Part shown: in pieces, positions 7,355 to 14,770 of the stretch
Numbering within the stretch: the first letter of the stretch is position 1
Layout of the letters: each line of letters begins with the position of its first letter
Source: Bacteroidaceae bacterium
GTDB lineage: Bacteria > Bacteroidota > Bacteroidia > Bacteroidales > Bacteroidaceae
Assembly: GCA_016302965.1 (NCBI GenBank)
Contig: JAEDMP010000056.1
Span: 1-16,255, forward strand
Direction of reading: 5' to 3'
DNA length: 16,255 nt
The notes under the pieces: generated by a model
What the model saw: only the letters and a program-made list of their open reading frames with translations
Databases searched by the model: none
What the model was told of the DNA's origin: nothing
Position numbers and translations under genes: made by a program

Positions 7355-8551
7355 TTAACGGTTTTTATGGTGTATGAACCAGCGATGCAAATAGAAATGA
7401 TAACTGAGGAAAGCGAGCACGACAAGTGCCAGGCAGATGAGCAGCAGGAGGGTCTCCGAATGGAGACGGAAGAGGAAATGGAGCAGCAGTCCCAGCGAGA
7501 GGCCCAGTTCGGTGGCCAGGAAATAGGAGCTTTGGGCTGTTCCCCGCTGGCAATGGCGGCTGAGTTTGATGAAGAAAAGGAGGAAACGCGAACCGATGAT
7601 GCCCACGGAGATACCGATGAGGAAAGGCACGACAATATGGATGCCCCCCACGGGATGGGTCAGGAGGATGATGACGGCGGCGGCCAGCAGCAGCAACGCA
7701 CTGATGGTCTCACTCTTGAGCTCCGCATTGCGGAAGACAAAACGCTGGGACAGCAAGGCCACGAAGAATCCACCCATCATCGAGGTGAAAAAGAGGAGAT
7801 AATTGCCGAAGGGCATGAGCATGCCTACCACGGTCATCACCACCATCAGATTCAGGAAAAGGGGCATGGCCTGGGGCAGAAAGAAGCGGTCGAAGCTGAA
7901 GAGATGGACTCCCTCCTCGGGAGCACGGAAAGGGAAATGGACGCTGCAAATCAACAGGGCAGCCAAGACGGCGGAGGCCATGGACGCGATAATCACGCCA
8001 TCGAAACCGAAAGAACGGTAGACGACCATGCCCGCCAACGGCCCCAGCGCCAGGGCAAAACGGGCGAACCAGGCTGCTGAATAGTTGGCCTCCGTACGTT
8101 TGGACGACTCGCAGGTGTCGATGACCAACGTACTGCCCAGCACCATCTGGGCCAGTCCGTAAGCCGCCCCCATCAACAGGCGCTGCGCCAAGAGCATCAG
8201 CAGGACGCACTCATCATGGCTGCCGCCAATCCAGCGGTAGGCCCACTGCACATAATGCAGCAGACCGATGGTGAGGGTCATCAGCAGGATGGACTCGATG
8301 CAGACACTGTTGCGGCGGAAATGCTGCACCAGATAGGAGCAGAAGGTGCCAAAGAGGAATACACCCACACCCGTAGCTCCCATCACCATGCTCAGCTCCC
8401 GGTCGCCGTAGTCGCCCTGGAGGGGCAGCCACAAAGGAAGGACAGGCAGGAACATGTAGACCGCCATCGGCACCAGCAGGCTGGCCAAGGCGACCATCCA
8501 GAACTCTTTATGCCAAAGGTTGATATGTACGGGGGGATTCTGTGTATTCAT
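7355..8551 (-). CDS. Major facilitator superfamily transporter, substrate unknown
   Basis: A 398-residue inner-membrane protein with about 12 hydrophobic segments (roughly 17-37, 53-73, 83-101, 116-140, 160-178, 184-204, 226-248, 250-268, 283-299, 303-325, 340-361, 366-386). This fits the MFS 6+6 plan, with a soluble linker near 206-224. The fourth and fifth helices carry MGAAYGLAQMVLGSTLVID and an Arg at 164; a classic MFS GxxxDRxGRR loop motif is not obvious. It starts 18 nt after panB ends and should share its transcript. Position suggests a role in pantothenate or related metabolite transport, but this is inference. Drug or sugar transport is equally compatible with the sequence. Confidence 0.85.
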   Translation of the reverse strand: MNTQNPPVHINLWHKEFWMVALASLLVPMAVYMFLPVLPLWLPLQGDYGDRELSMVMGATGVGVFLFGTFCSYLVQHFRRNSVCIESILLMTLTIGLLHYVQWAYRWIGGSHDECVLLMLLAQRLLMGAAYGLAQMVLGSTLVIDTCESSKRTEANYSAAWFARFALALGPLAGMVVYRSFGFDGVIIASMASAVLAALLICSVHFPFRAPEEGVHLFSFDRFFLPQAMPLFLNLMVVMTVVGMLMPFGNYLLFFTSMMGGFFVALLSQRFVFRNAELKSETISALLLLAAAVIILLTHPVGGIHIVVPFLIGISVGIIGSRFLLFFIKLSRHCQRGTAQSSYFLATELGLSLGLLLHFLFRLHSETLLLLICLALVVLAFLSYHFYLHRWFIHHKNR

Positions 8552-8569
8552 CGGAGCAAACGGATTGGA

Positions 8570-9391
8570 TTAATAGGATTCTGCCTCGTTGGGGAAATCC
8601 AGATTCTTCACATCCTCTACATAACGGCCGATGGCATCGGTCATGACCGTGTTGAGGTCGGCATAGCGGCGCAAGAAACGCGGACGGAAGCCCTGGGTCA
8701 TACCCAGCATGTCGGCTACCACGAGTATCTGGCCGTCGGTGCCGCCACCGGCACCGATACCGATGGTGGGGATGGGTATCTCACGGGTGACCTGGGCGGC
8801 CAACTGGGCAGGCACTTTCTCGAGCACCACTCCGAAACAGCCCGTCTCGGCCAGAATCCTGGCATCGGAGATGAGTTTGTCCGCCTCTTCCTTTTCTTTA
8901 GCACGAACACTGTAAGTGCCGAATTTATTGATACTTTGAGGAGTCAGTCCGAGATGTCCCATCACCGGGATGCCGGCATCCAGGATGCGCTTGATGGTGT
9001 CGACAATCTCTACGCCACCCTCGAGTTTCAACGCGTCACAACCGCTCTCCTTCATGATGCGGATGGCATTGCGCACGCCGTCAATCTCACCCGTCTGATA
9101 ACTGCCGAAAGGCATGTCGCAAACCACCAGCGCACGGTTGACGGCCCGCATCACCGAGCGGGCATGGTAAATCATCTGGTCGACCGTGATGGGCAGCGTG
9201 GTCGTGTTGCCTGCCATCACATTCGAGGCAGAGTCGCCCACCAATATACCATCAATACCCGCCTTGTCTACAATACCTGCCGTGGTATAATCATAGGAGG
9301 TGAGCATGGAAATCTTTTCGCCACGCTGTTTCATCTCAATGAAACGGTGGGTGGTCACTTTTCGATTGTCACTGACTAAATAGCCTGCCAT
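8570..9391 (-). CDS. panB: 3-methyl-2-oxobutanoate hydroxymethyltransferase (ketopantoate hydroxymethyltransferase)
   Basis: Transfers a one-carbon unit from 5,10-methylene-THF to 2-oxoisovalerate to give ketopantoate, the first committed step to pantothenate and CoA; cytoplasmic. At 273 residues it has normal length. The TIM-barrel signatures are complete: MLTSYDYTTA (29-38), VGDSASNV with metal ligand Asp53, CDMPFGSYQ with Asp92, LKLEGG with Glu124, GHLGLTPQ (145-152), and catalytic Glu191 in VLEKVPA. These match E. coli Asp45, Asp84, Glu114 and Glu181. IGIGAGGGTDGQILV (210-224) is also typical of the family. It lies 39 nt after the HAD gene and 18 nt before the MFS gene in a probable three-gene operon. 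panC and panD are not in the window. Confidence 0.97.
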   Translation of the reverse strand: MAGYLVSDNRKVTTHRFIEMKQRGEKISMLTSYDYTTAGIVDKAGIDGILVGDSASNVMAGNTTTLPITVDQMIYHARSVMRAVNRALVVCDMPFGSYQTGEIDGVRNAIRIMKESGCDALKLEGGVEIVDTIKRILDAGIPVMGHLGLTPQSINKFGTYSVRAKEKEEADKLISDARILAETGCFGVVLEKVPAQLAAQVTREIPIPTIGIGAGGGTDGQILVVADMLGMTQGFRPRFLRRYADLNTVMTDAIGRYVEDVKNLDFPNEAESY

Positions 9392-9430
9392 AATAACGTT
9401 TGATTTGAATGATATGAGAAACCCCTCTGG

Positions 9431-10087
9431 TTATTTCTTGTTGGGAATGGAAAGAACCTGAAGCGGATTGTCTTGATAATCGGCCATCACCTTGTCTGCC
9501 CATGCCGACACCACCTCGGCCGGATTGGTGGTGGAAAGCCCTACAAGGGTCATGCCGGCCGCCTTGCCCGACTTGAGGCCGTTGATGCTGTCCTCGAAGA
9601 CGAGACAGTGGGCCGGGGCCACGCCAAAGCGGCGGGCGGCCGTGAGATAACAGTCGGGGTCGGGCTTGCTCGCCGCAAAATCCTCGGCGGTGAGAATCTC
9701 GTCGAAGAACGACCTGAACTCGGGACGCTTGGCATACACCTGTTCCATCTTCGCCTGGTTGCTGCTGGTGACGACGGCCGTCTTCAGGCCCCGCTCACGG
9801 AGTTGGGCAACAAACTGTTGGAATCCGGCAATATAGGGGAAATTCATGTGAGCCTCAAAAGCATTGAGACGCTGTGTGATGATTTCTCTCTCAGACTCGA
9901 GCCCGTCGGAAAAATATCCGTCATAAATCTGCTCCAGGGTCTGTCCTTTGATGCGCTGTGCAAAATCGCTCATCGCGGGATGATAAATCTTGCCTTGGCC
10001 TCCCCAAAAGATGGAATACTGGGATTCGGTGTCGAACACGACCCCGTCGAGGTCAAAGAGCGCTGCTTGATAGCTGTTGTTTACCAT
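9431..10087 (-). CDS. HAD-superfamily hydrolase (phosphoglucomutase-like phosphatase)
   Basis: A 218-residue cytoplasmic protein with all four HAD motifs: FDLDGVVFDTE (nucleophile Asp12, acid/base Asp14), Ser/Thr motif TSSNQAK (107-113), Lys141 in SKPDP, and EDS (165-167) in FEDSINGLKSGKAAGM. An alpha-helical cap (about 20-90) places it in subfamily I with beta-phosphoglucomutase-like and small sugar-phosphate phosphatases. The substrate cannot be told from sequence. It is the first gene after a good promoter and precedes panB by 39 nt, so a housekeeping phosphatase role beside pantothenate synthesis is possible but unproven. Confidence 0.92.
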   Translation of the reverse strand: MVNNSYQAALFDLDGVVFDTESQYSIFWGGQGKIYHPAMSDFAQRIKGQTLEQIYDGYFSDGLESEREIITQRLNAFEAHMNFPYIAGFQQFVAQLRERGLKTAVVTSSNQAKMEQVYAKRPEFRSFFDEILTAEDFAASKPDPDCYLTAARRFGVAPAHCLVFEDSINGLKSGKAAGMTLVGLSTTNPAEVVSAWADKVMADYQDNPLQVLSIPNKK

Positions 10088-10129
10088 AAATACTTCTTCT
10101 TTTTACAGTCTTTTTCAAAAAACCGGCTG

Positions 10130-10160
10130 CAAAATTACACATTTTCCACGAATCTCACAA
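10130..10160 (-). promoter_or_regulatory. Promoter of the HAD-panB-MFS operon
   Basis: On the minus strand TTG (10160-10158) is followed after exactly 20 nt by TAATTTTG (10137-10130). This matches the Bacteroidetes -33/-7 arrangement. Transcription would begin near 10123, about 35 nt before the HAD start codon at 10087. The leader is A/T-rich with no Shine-Dalgarno sequence. Confidence 0.65.
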
Positions 10161-10169
10161 GAATGACGG

Positions 10170-10192
10170 GGAAAAAAGCACATTTTTGGCCC
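10170..10192 (-). terminator. Possible weak terminator of the alpha/beta hydrolase gene
   Basis: Just after the TAA at 10193 the minus strand reads GGGCCAAAAA, a TGTGC loop, then TTTTTTCCCC. An A5/T5 stem with GGG/CCC at its base and a small bulge can form. There is no separate U-tract after it, so termination here is only a suggestion. Confidence 0.25.
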
Positions 10193-11413
10193 TTAGCGGA
10201 CCTTCTTCAGGTGTTTGTCGAGGAACAGCAGAGCCCTATCCTGCAGCTCCAGCCCGCAGGAATGGGGCACATCCCACAGCTCTGTCTCGAGAACGTCGGA
10301 AGCGTTCTGGCTCTCCCACACCCCGCGCATGGTCTGGAAAGCGGCTTCGGCTCCGGGGACGGGAAAGAGATGGTCGCGGCGGCCATTGATGAAGAGGGCG
10401 GGTTTGGGACAGGCCAGGGATGCGATATGGGGATAGTCGAGCCACTGGCGCAAACCGGGGATGCAGTTGGCGAAACCGCCGTTCTCCTTGCGGTTGAACC
10501 GGGTGGAGAGCTGCACGTCGGTGGTGACCATCCAGCAGATGGCAACCGAGGCGCAGATGTCATCCGAAAGGGCAGCGAGCATCCAAGCCCGGTAGGCACC
10601 CATCGAGCAACCCATGCAGGCGATGCGGCCCGCGTCGATACAGGGCAGCGTGGTCATGAGGCGGGTACAGGCCATATCGTCATAGGTCATGAAGGCACTG
10701 AGGTCTCTGCCGAGCATCATCATGTTGCCGGCAATAATATCGTATTTGTTGCGGTCTACCCCCTCCTTGCGTCCCCGCTCTCCCCACATCGGGGCATCGG
10801 CCGAGAACACCACATAACCCTGGCGGGCCAGATGGTCGCCCACATACCGGCCTCCATAGAGCTGCTGCGCCCACTGGTCGGCATCCTTGACCACAGCGGA
10901 ATCCACGGCAAAGGGACGGATCATCTTCTCTTTGCCGATATAGAGGTGGGCTCCATGGTCGTGCAGGAGATTGACGGCGGGAAAGGGGCCTTCGCCATCG
11001 GGCACCAGGAGATAAGCGGTGATGCGGCTGTAGGCATTCACCCAGAACGAGAGACGGTGGGCGGTATAGCCGTCGCGGCGCTCACTTTCCAACCACTCCA
11101 CCCCGAAATCCGCAGCGGCCTTGGGCGGGGTCATCATACACTCCAGCACCTTGGCCCGCGCCTCCTTTTTCCATTTCTTGAAGGAGCGGGTCTTGCTGTT
11201 GCCCCAGGCCAAGGGGTAGGTCAGTTCCTGCTTGAGCTGCTCCACATAGACGGGGATATCCGATGCAAACTCATAGTGTTCACGCTTCTGCAGTTTCTGC
11301 TTTTTGCCTTGGGCCCAAACCCAACTGGCCGGAGCCAGCATCAGGAGCAGTAAGAGGAGAGCCGGCATCCGGCTGACCATCATCAAAGGAAAGGAGAAGG
11401 GTTTCGTCATCAT
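10193..11413 (-). CDS. Exported alpha/beta hydrolase (putative esterase, acetyl-xylan-esterase-like)
   Basis: A 406-residue secreted or periplasmic hydrolase. The N-terminus has a signal peptide (hydrophobic MPALLLLLLMLAPASWVWA, cleavage likely before Gln35). The start may be codon 1, 2, 11 or 12, all Met. The hydrolase fold carries a nucleophile elbow GCSMG (Ser270), an acidic residue in FINGRRDHLFP (Asp347) and a catalytic His in WDVPHSCG (His384), in the right order for a Ser-Asp-His triad. LLHDHGAH (149-156) probably forms the oxyanion region. The look is of the Bacteroidetes-rich Abhydrolase_7/dienelactone-hydrolase-like group, often annotated as acetyl xylan esterase; the substrate is not known. 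It is monocistronic and divergent from mntP, with no glycan-uptake genes beside it. Confidence 0.88.
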   Translation of the reverse strand: MMTKPFSFPLMMVSRMPALLLLLLMLAPASWVWAQGKKQKLQKREHYEFASDIPVYVEQLKQELTYPLAWGNSKTRSFKKWKKEARAKVLECMMTPPKAAADFGVEWLESERRDGYTAHRLSFWVNAYSRITAYLLVPDGEGPFPAVNLLHDHGAHLYIGKEKMIRPFAVDSAVVKDADQWAQQLYGGRYVGDHLARQGYVVFSADAPMWGERGRKEGVDRNKYDIIAGNMMMLGRDLSAFMTYDDMACTRLMTTLPCIDAGRIACMGCSMGAYRAWMLAALSDDICASVAICWMVTTDVQLSTRFNRKENGGFANCIPGLRQWLDYPHIASLACPKPALFINGRRDHLFPVPGAEAAFQTMRGVWESQNASDVLETELWDVPHSCGLELQDRALLFLDKHLKKVR

Positions 11414-11428
11414 TGGTGTGGGGAAAAA

Positions 11429-11436
11429 GAAAATTA
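11429..11436 (-). promoter_or_regulatory. Possible -7 element for the alpha/beta hydrolase
   Basis: The minus strand reads TAATTTTC, one base from TAnnTTTG, placed about 16 nt before the first ATG. No convincing -33 element is seen. If used, the leader would be under 10 nt. Confidence 0.3.
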
Positions 11437-11448
11437 TCTGTCAAATGC

Positions 11449-11479
11449 TTTGTCATATCGGTGAATCGTCGTACCTTTG
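11449..11479 (+). promoter_or_regulatory. mntP promoter, consensus Bacteroidetes type
   Basis: TTTG (11449-11452), then exactly 19 nt, then TACCTTTG (11472-11479): a full match to the TTTG-N19-TAnnTTTG pattern. The -7 box ends only 5 nt before the ATG at 11485, so transcription should begin at or within a few bases of the start codon. Confidence 0.75.
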
Positions 11480-11484
11480 CAGTC

Positions 11485-12063
11485 ATGATGACGACAATCG
11501 ACATATTCTTCCTGGCCATTGCCCTTGCCATGGACTGCTTCACGGTGTCCATCGTCAGCGGTGTCATCATGCGCCGCATGGTGTGGCGTATGGTGCTGCG
11601 CATGGCTTTTCTTTTCGGCTTGTTCCAGGCCCTGATGCCCTTGCTGGGCTGGTGGGGCATCAGTTATTTCAGCGAATATATCATCGCCTTCGACCATTGG
11701 ATAGCCTTCACGCTGCTGGCCTTCATTGGCGGCAAGATGGTGAAGGAATCATTCGAGGAGGGCGAAGAAGCCCATTTCCACCCCGAGCGGCTCCGCACCC
11801 AGCTTCTGCTTGCCGTCTCCACGAGTATCGATGCCCTGGCCGTGGGTGTCTCGCTGGTCTGTGTGGGGTATAGCGATGCCGCTTCCCTACCCTTTCCGCT
11901 GACCGTCATCGGACTGGTATCGCTCGTGATGTCGGTGGCAGGCAACTGGCTTGGTGTCCGCTTCGGACGCGTCATCACCCATCGGTTCAAGCCGGAACTC
12001 GTCGGTGGTGTCATCCTCATCCTCATCGGAGTGAAAATACTGTTGGAGCATCTGTTCGGCTGA
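11485..12063 (+). CDS. mntP: Manganese efflux pump MntP
   Basis: Inner-membrane Mn(II) exporter of 192 residues and six membrane segments, built as two homologous halves. The key acidic residues are present in both halves: Asp17 in ALAMDCFTVSI and Asp116 in STSIDALAVGVS, matching E. coli Asp16 and Asp118. FDHWIAFTLLAFIGGKMV (69-86) and the C-terminal GGVILILIGVKILLEHL (174-190) are typical of the family. The loop after the third helix is acidic and His-bearing (FEEGEEAHFHPERL). I chose the ATG at 11485 (or 11488) because it aligns with the family N-terminus; the frame runs upstream to 11413, but that part is promoter. A yybP-ykoY manganese riboswitch is not possible in so short a leader. Only plus-strand gene in the window; convergent with thrC. 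Confidence 0.93.
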   Translation: MMTTIDIFFLAIALAMDCFTVSIVSGVIMRRMVWRMVLRMAFLFGLFQALMPLLGWWGISYFSEYIIAFDHWIAFTLLAFIGGKMVKESFEEGEEAHFHPERLRTQLLLAVSTSIDALAVGVSLVCVGYSDAASLPFPLTVIGLVSLVMSVAGNWLGVRFGRVITHRFKPELVGGVILILIGVKILLEHLFG

Positions 12064-12074
12064 TGCTCCAACAG
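12034..12074 (-). terminator. Strong hairpin ending the thr operon, overlapping the end of mntP
   Basis: A perfect 13-bp inverted repeat, ctgttggagcatc (12040-12052) and gatgctccaacag (12062-12074), with a 9-nt loop. In the minus direction it starts 13 nt after the thrC stop and is followed by TATTTTC, which suits intrinsic termination of the thr operon. In the plus direction there is no T-tract. The left arm and loop encode the last codons of mntP and the mntP stop codon sits at the loop/right-arm boundary. Confidence 0.75.
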
Positions 12075-12087
12075 CAGCGACTCCTGT

Positions 12088-13398
12088 CTACTGCCTATTC
12101 AACAGCAGATTGCGGAAATCAGCATAATCCTTGCTGCAGGCCACGCTCTGCTTGGTGCCTTTCATGAAGGCGGCAAGCCGTTCGGGAATGTCCACCTCGG
12201 CGGCTATCGCCTGCTCCACCGTTGCCTTGAACTTGGCAGGATGGGCTGTCTCACAGAACACGCCAGTCTCGCCAGGTTGCAGTTGTTCGCTCAGTGCACG
12301 ATAGCCGCAGGCTCCATGAGGGTCAAGGACATATCCGTTTTCATTGAAGCATTTCTTCATGGTCTCGCGTATCTGGTCATCGCTATAGGTGGCGCCGCTG
12401 ATGAGCGATGAGATGCGCTGGTGGTCGCCCTTGTAGAGGTCGATGATACGGGCAAAGTTGCTCGGGTCGCCCACATCCATGGCATTGGCGATGGTCTGCC
12501 GGCTGGGTTTGGGCTCATACTGACCGGTCTTCAGATACTGATAGAAGATGTCGTTGGCATTGTTGGCAGCGATGAAACGGTGGATGGGCAAACCCATGGC
12601 ATGGCCGAAGAGAGCTGCCGTGATATTGCCGAAGTTGCCGCTCGGCACGCACACTACCAGTTTGTCGGCCTTGCCCTTTGCCTTCATGCGGGCATAGGCA
12701 TTGAAATAGTAGAATGCCTGGGGCAGGAAACGGGCCACATTGATGGAGTTGGCCGAGGTGAGCAGCATCTGCCGGTTGAGCTCCTGGTCCATGAAGGCGT
12801 TCTTCACCAGAGCCTGACAGTCATCAAAGCAGCCGTCCACCTCAACGGCCGTGATATTCTGTCCCAGTGTCGTGAACTGGCACTCCTGGATGGGGCTCAC
12901 CTTTCCCTTGGGATAGAGCACGTAGACATGGATGCCCTTCACACCGAGGAATCCGTTGGCCACAGCCGAACCCGTATCGCCGCTGGTGGCCACCAGCACA
13001 TTCACGAGGCGGTTGTCCTGTCCCTGCTTGTGGATAAAATACTGCAGCAGTCGGGCCATGAAGCGGGCACCCACATCCTTGAAGGCCAAGGTAGGACCAT
13101 GGAAGAGTTCCAGACTGTAGATATCGGGGGTCACCTCCACCACGGGACAATCAAACTGCAGGGTGTCGTCCACAATCTTCCGCAATGCCTCCTCCTCGAT
13201 GTCATCACCAAAGAAAGCCTGGGCCACACGGAAGGCAATCTCCTGGAACGAGAACTGTTCAATATTGTCGAAAAACTCTTTGCTGAGCGGTCTAATCTCT
13301 TCGGGCATATAGAGGCCGCGGTCTTCGGCCAGTCCCTTGACCACCGCTTTCTCGAGCGTGGCTTCGGGTGCCTGATGGTTGGTACTATAATATTTCAT
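12088..13398 (-). CDS. thrC: Threonine synthase
   Basis: PLP enzyme of 436 residues that turns O-phosphohomoserine into threonine, the last step of the pathway; cytoplasmic. The N-terminus MKYYSTNHQAPEATLEKAVVKGL is the usual threonine-synthase opening. The PLP lysine is Lys107 in HGPTLAFKDVGARF. ATSGDTGSAVANGF (137-150) and VPSGNFGNITAALFGHAMG bind the cofactor and phosphate. Normal family length, intact. It lies 45 nt after the homoserine kinase gene and is the last gene of the operon. Confidence 0.97.
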   Translation of the reverse strand: MKYYSTNHQAPEATLEKAVVKGLAEDRGLYMPEEIRPLSKEFFDNIEQFSFQEIAFRVAQAFFGDDIEEEALRKIVDDTLQFDCPVVEVTPDIYSLELFHGPTLAFKDVGARFMARLLQYFIHKQGQDNRLVNVLVATSGDTGSAVANGFLGVKGIHVYVLYPKGKVSPIQECQFTTLGQNITAVEVDGCFDDCQALVKNAFMDQELNRQMLLTSANSINVARFLPQAFYYFNAYARMKAKGKADKLVVCVPSGNFGNITAALFGHAMGLPIHRFIAANNANDIFYQYLKTGQYEPKPSRQTIANAMDVGDPSNFARIIDLYKGDHQRISSLISGATYSDDQIRETMKKCFNENGYVLDPHGACGYRALSEQLQPGETGVFCETAHPAKFKATVEQAIAAEVDIPERLAAFMKGTKQSVACSKDYADFRNLLLNRQ

Positions 13399-13443
13399 GG
13401 GGTCTGTATTTATTTCTTTTCAATCTTTATTTCTCCGTTACAA

Positions 13444-14700
13444 TCAGTTGATGCTCATGAGGAGGCGCATAAATTCCTGGTATTTCAGCAGTCCGTAAGA
13501 GCCTGATACACAACTCACCTCGTCATACCGCTCCACCTCATCTGCAACGATACCCCGATGCCAGATGGCAAAGGGAACGGCCTCACCCACATGAGTTCTG
13601 ATTTCCACAGGAGTGGGATGGTCGGGCAAGAGGGCGATGCAGACAGGTTCGTCCCAACGGTCGGTCTCCTCCAGGATGGGACGGATGAGCCGCTCATCCA
13701 GGTTGCGAATCGTCTGCAACTTCAGTTCCAGGTCGCCGTCATGTCCCGCTTCATCGCTGGCTTCCACATGCAGGAACACGAAATCGTCACCCTCCTTCAA
13801 TGCCTGGAGGGCGGCCTGCGCCTTCCCCTCATAGTCGGTATTGGCCAGTCCTGTCATGCCGGGGATGATGATACGCTTCAAGCCTGCATACTTGCCGATG
13901 CCTCTGATGAGGTCTACGGCCGAGATGACGCTCCCCTCCTTCACCTGTGGGAACATCTGCTGGATGGTGAGCATGTGGGGTCTGTATCCCCCACTCCACG
14001 GCCAGATGCTGTTGGCGGGGAAGGCTCTGCCCTGGTTGAAAGGATGGGCAGAAAGCAACTGTTGGGAATCGAGAATCAGCTGATTGATCAAATCGGCCGT
14101 CGCCTGCGGTGAAAGACGGCCAAGGCGCTGGTCTTCCTCCGCCTCCTCAGGCGTTGGAGTCCACTGGGGCTCAGCCTTCACCAGAAGGGGTTGCCACGCT
14201 TCCTCGGGATGGTCATGCGGGGGAGCACACACGATATGCTTGTTGCCACCGCGGATAATCAACAGGTGGCGATACTGGATGCCTGTCATGAACAGCACCC
14301 GGTCGTTGCCGAGACGGTCATTGAGATGGCGGATGAGCACCTCGCCCTGTTCGGTGGTGAGATGACCGCCGTGATGGTTCTTGATTTTCCCGTCGAGCAG
14401 GGTGACGATATTGCAGCGGAGGGCCAGGTCGTCGGGACGCATCTCATAGCCGATGCTGGCAGCCTCAAGCGGTCCCCGGCCCTCATAGACCTCGTCAAGG
14501 TCGTAGCCGAGAATGGAGGTGTTGGCCACCTCGCTGCCGGGACTATACCCCTCGGGCACGGTGAGCAGTCGTCCGCAACGTCCGTCACGGGCCAGCCGGT
14601 TCATGCACTCAGGGTTCACATACTGCAGCGGTGTCTGTCCGCCAAGTCTTTCTATCGGATGGTCGGCCATGCCGTCGCCGAGAATAATCAGATGTTTCAT
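13444..14700 (-). CDS. Phosphoglycerate-mutase-like homoserine kinase (proposed, TIGR02535 type)
   Basis: A 418-residue member of the alkaline-phosphatase superfamily, related to archaeal-type cofactor-independent phosphoglycerate mutase (ApgM). Metal and catalytic residues are in place: Asp9 in ILGDGMAD, a candidate phospho-acceptor Ser56 in SPGSEVANTS, Asp316 and His320 in ASDEAGHDGD, Asp360 and His361 in LLPDHPTP, and HHGGH in the N-terminal half. The gene sits between the aspartokinase/homoserine dehydrogenase gene and thrC, exactly where thrB is expected, and no GHMP-type kinase is present here. This subfamily is known as a proposed homoserine kinase; from context I take it to make O-phosphohomoserine. 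Plain phosphoglycerate mutase activity is the alternative. Its ATG overlaps the TGA of a 14-codon mini-ORF (TGATG). Confidence 0.88.
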   Translation of the reverse strand: MKHLIILGDGMADHPIERLGGQTPLQYVNPECMNRLARDGRCGRLLTVPEGYSPGSEVANTSILGYDLDEVYEGRGPLEAASIGYEMRPDDLALRCNIVTLLDGKIKNHHGGHLTTEQGEVLIRHLNDRLGNDRVLFMTGIQYRHLLIIRGGNKHIVCAPPHDHPEEAWQPLLVKAEPQWTPTPEEAEEDQRLGRLSPQATADLINQLILDSQQLLSAHPFNQGRAFPANSIWPWSGGYRPHMLTIQQMFPQVKEGSVISAVDLIRGIGKYAGLKRIIIPGMTGLANTDYEGKAQAALQALKEGDDFVFLHVEASDEAGHDGDLELKLQTIRNLDERLIRPILEETDRWDEPVCIALLPDHPTPVEIRTHVGEAVPFAIWHRGIVADEVERYDEVSCVSGSYGLLKYQEFMRLLMSIN

Positions 14701-14744
14701 CAGTCTTCGTTTTCGTTTGTATTTTGGTTGTATGGTCTCTGCAT
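14700..14744 (-). other. Mini-ORF overlapping the homoserine-kinase start (TGATG)
   Basis: In the 70-nt gap after thrA, the minus strand has ATG (14744) followed by a 14-residue frame, MQRPYNQNTNENED, whose TGA (14702-14700) shares its A with the next gene's ATG. Such an overlap is typical of translational coupling. The peptide is polar, Asn/Glu-rich and has only one Thr and no Ile, so it does not look like a classic thr attenuator peptide. It may be chance. Confidence 0.3.
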
Positions 14745-14770
14745 GGGACTGGTTTGGAGGGCCTGTCGCG

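Noticed and set aside
11413..11484. Upstream start of mntP at 11413
   Set aside because: The extra 24 residues are encoded by the promoter and match nothing in the MntP family, whose N-terminus aligns with the Met at 11485/11488.
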